NCBI GenBank assembly: GCA_027186245.1 | Contig: CP114486.1 | Span: 9,934,501-9,998,500 of the forward strand | Source of the DNA: Coriaria nepalensis | Taxonomy: Eukaryota; Streptophyta; Magnoliopsida; Cucurbitales; Coriariaceae | Reading direction: 5' to 3' | DNA length: 64,000 nucleotides | Shown: piece by piece, positions 61,666 through 64,000 of the stretch | How positions within the stretch are numbered: the first letter of the stretch is position 1 | Layout: each line of letters begins with the position of its first letter | Program-made: the position numbers and the translations under genes | The notes under the pieces: generated by a model | What the model was told of the DNA's origin: nothing | Database searches by the model: none | The model's input: only the letters and a program-made list of their open reading frames with translations

Positions 61666-62160
61666 CTTAATCCCTATTCATCATTAAATTTATAAGGAAA
61701 CTCATCATAAAACTGGGTAAGTCAATAAATAAATAGTAAATTATAGAAGTTCGATTACATCAAAAGGTCACTACATCAAATATCGTAAAACACAAAAAGA
61801 TTGCTTTAGATCACTCTAGTTAGGGGCCATTGGGGGCATTAAGGGCTGCAGGCAATAGAAGAATGAGGTTTTAACATGTCATCTTATTATGTTTACGACC
61901 GTTATATTTATTACACTTATTTCTCTTCCGTGGTTACTCTCCCCTCGAAATTATGAGTCTATTTTTTGGTCTTCCATTTTATTTACACATGAGAGGGGGT
62001 TCAATGTTAAAGGACCGAATACTTTTTGGGAAATCCTAATCATACCTCGATAATACATGATATATTGATTATGCATATACTTGCTTCTAATTCAGAGTCG
62101 TGTATTATTCTAAACATAAGTTGTGAGGTGCAACCACAAGGTAACTTGAAGTTAGGAAAC
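61666..62160. other. Spacer with no recognised gene
   Basis: Lies between the minisatellites and the minus-strand transposase remnant. No exon or repeat border could be supported. Confidence 0.35.
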
Positions 62161-62164
62161 TCAT

Positions 62165-62650
62165 AAGTGCTAAAGTATGAACACACAAGATCTTTCCAAT
62201 TGAAAAATCCTACACATGTAACTCTTCTTAACTAAATCTACTAACGCATTAGTAGTAGAACCACCGACCACCTCAAATATTGACTCGTTCACGCTACCAA
62301 CCTTCATTGTTAACGATTCATTGTGTCTTTTCATTAACTCTTTCTCTACCTCGGGAGTAAATAGGGTGTTTGTTTCATTTGAAGCAAATTTTCATTTATA
62401 GAACCAAGTTGGTATGATCTTCTTGATTCCATCGACCAACACTACAATTGGATGATCACGCACATCCTTCAACGAAATGTTAAGTGACTCTACAATATTA
62501 TTAGTCATTATATTGTACCATTGACCAACTAAATGAGCTCTCGTCCAAAATTGAAATCCAGCCATCTCCAGATAGGTTGCCATACTGAGATGTTTTGATC
62601 TAATCTCGTTCAAGTATGTGTTAAAGTCTTGATAAGTGCTTAAGAATGTG
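62165..62650 (-). pseudogene. MuDR-type (Mutator) transposase fragment
   Basis: On the minus strand, from about 62640: FWTRAHLVGQWYNIMTNNIV then ESLNISLKDVRDHPIVVLVD and WFYK, a stop at 62392-62394, then FTPEVEKELMKR and a continuation ending FEVVGG...VDL. This order (YNIMTSNIAESLN, LP(I)..L, WFY..R, LTP..E..L, F.V..G) is that of MULE transposases just before the SWIM zinc finger. No upstream DDE core is visible, so it is a fragment. Confidence 0.88.
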
Positions 62651-63837
62651 ATTGAAATAGTGATTTATTTGAAATATTTGTCAATAAATTAAGCCTATTG
62701 GATAAGTTTGGTTATTATTATTGAACAAATATTATTTTAAGAAATTATTTTATTTTAGGTATTTTCAGTTCATAGGATATTCAAATTGAAAAGGATGCTA
62801 CAAGCTCACTCAATGTGGAAAAGATTAAAGTAATAGCCTTAACAATGCAATTTAATTTGTCAACATACATTATGACCTTCTTAGATTGAGATGTAGATCC
62901 ACCGAGGCTATAAAATTAGTCATGTAAGGAAGCCCAATTGAGTTAATGAGAAGTTTCACAAACATCATTTTCGCATAAGGAGTAGGACTTTTATAAATTA
63001 AATTCACGGATTTCAAGATAATTTTGAAGGGATATGATGTTTGCCTTTTGAATGTATGCTGCAGAGAGAAGTTAGGTGAGAAGGGTATAAGAAAGGGAAT
63101 AGGTGTGAAAGAAAATAAGTCTTTTTTCTAGACTAATCAAATTAATGGAGATGAATTATAAATCAGGCAAAGTTATAAGTAAGATTATCGATGATCTTTT
63201 AAGTTTAGTTTCTTCTATTTTAAATTTTGATTCGTTTAATGTTCTGATAAATTTTACATTTATTTAGGGTTAAATTCATTATTATTAGTTAGTTTTATAG
63301 AACCAAAAATTATATTTTTCTCATTTTGTATAAATTCAGTCATGCTTTCTTTAAGTGGATGATTTTAAGATATAATTATTACTAGTGAATTTATTTTACA
63401 AGTTGATATTTTACTGTAATATTGTCATATGATATATTGTTGATTTTAGATATCTCGTAAGATAGATCATAATATGGTTTAACATAAAAGAGTTTTATCC
63501 TATCAAATATATTTGTGTTCTTATATGTTCTTCAATTAAATATTTTCTGATTATCTGTTTGGGATGTGAAACATGTAATTGAGTTATAATCATGAATCAA
63601 AGTGAGAAATAATGGAATGAAACTTGAAATGGATTCCTGATGCCTTGCCACTTTTATTATTGCAATTACCACCAATCAATTTTGTTATCATATTCTTAAT
63701 CTAATTCTATTTTCTTTGTCAATTATCGTCAAGTGCTTTAATTTACTAATTACTATTATACGACATTTTTTTCGTGGGATCGATACCTCAATCTATATTA
63801 CAATTACCGTTAATATATTTTGAGCAAAATCAAAATT
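62651..63837 (+). mobile_element. Probable Ty3/gypsy LTR (right side only)
   Basis: Non-coding AT-rich DNA that ends at a tRNA-Asp-type primer-binding site, as expected for the 5' LTR of an Athila/Ogre-like gypsy element whose body would extend beyond the window. The words 'gtgggatcgatacctcaatct' near 63775 are typical of sequence just before such sites. The left border is not determined. Confidence 0.5.
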
Positions 63838-63855
63838 TGGCACCATTTTCGAGGA
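63838..63855 (+). other. Decayed gypsy primer-binding site (tRNA-Asp type)
   Basis: TGGCACCATTTTCGAGGA matches 13 of 18 positions of the common plant gypsy PBS TGGCGCCGTTGCCGGGGA; four of the five differences are G-to-A or C-to-T. Confidence 0.6.
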
Positions 63856-64000
63856 AGCATAAAAAATACAAAAAGATTTAGCGATTTCATCATAAGATGG
63901 TAACTTTATTCCTGGTCTTTTTGGTGCAAACTTCTTTATATTTTCTACTTTAGAAAAAAATCATCGTTCATATTTTAGCTTTATTATATTGAGTTTAGGT
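63856..64000. other. Start of the putative gypsy leader, cut by the window end
   Basis: AT-rich and without a coding start. Too short to judge. Confidence 0.35.

Overview
The window is nuclear DNA of a flowering plant, most likely a eudicot. It is AT-rich, the genes have many short introns with GT-AG borders, and the recognisable proteins are plant-specific (UVR8, PAD4, BAT1-type permease, EG45/PNP-type secreted protein, KIWI). No bacterial-style operons, rRNA, tRNA or CRISPR were seen. Gene models were built by hand from reading frames, splice borders and remembered family sequences. Exon borders agree in codon phase within each model, but no transcript or database evidence was available.

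Layout. 1-1190: decayed Ty3/gypsy RNase H and integrase. 1190-8300: transposon-derived AT-rich DNA with diverged direct repeats and a 1.0-kb hAT-like element (3602-4603). 8361-13323 (-): complete 12-exon UV-B receptor gene UVR8. 13.3-23.0 kb: repeats, including a truncated Ty1/copia element with PBS, a structured GC-rich leader and a broken gag. 23948-28177 (+): lipase-like immune regulator PAD4, with a 620-bp hAT-like element in its large intron. 28472-30477 (-): BAT1-like amino-acid permease, tail-to-tail with PAD4. 32476-33067 (-): broken PsbP-domain gene. 35352-36718 (+): two related secreted cysteine-rich peptide genes, the second apparently frameshifted. 37.7-39.6 kb (-): decayed copia pol. 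41018-42023 (+): EG45-like gene. 42375-44706 (-): complete ESCRT-III gene VPS20. 45003-46433: non-autonomous Mutator-like element with long terminal inverted repeats. 51177-53390 (+): SEC14/SFH-like gene lacking both ends. 54246-55661 (+): complete KIWI (PC4/SUB1) coactivator. 56.8-57.9 kb: a DNA ligase I gene fragment between direct repeats. 59.1-62.7 kb: remains of DUF1985-carrying and MuDR-type elements with two adjacent minisatellites of nearly equal period. 62.7-64.0 kb: probable gypsy LTR ending at a decayed tRNA-Asp-type PBS.

The intact genes serve unrelated housekeeping, signalling and immunity roles (light perception, salicylate-linked immunity, amino-acid transport, endosomal sorting, transcription, cell-wall secretion) and do not form a pathway. 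The most unusual content is at the margins: broken host genes, captured or duplicated gene pieces, a small cysteine-rich peptide family, and several non-autonomous DNA transposons whose ends and target-site duplications can be read directly. I found no clear evidence of a wholly new multi-gene system.
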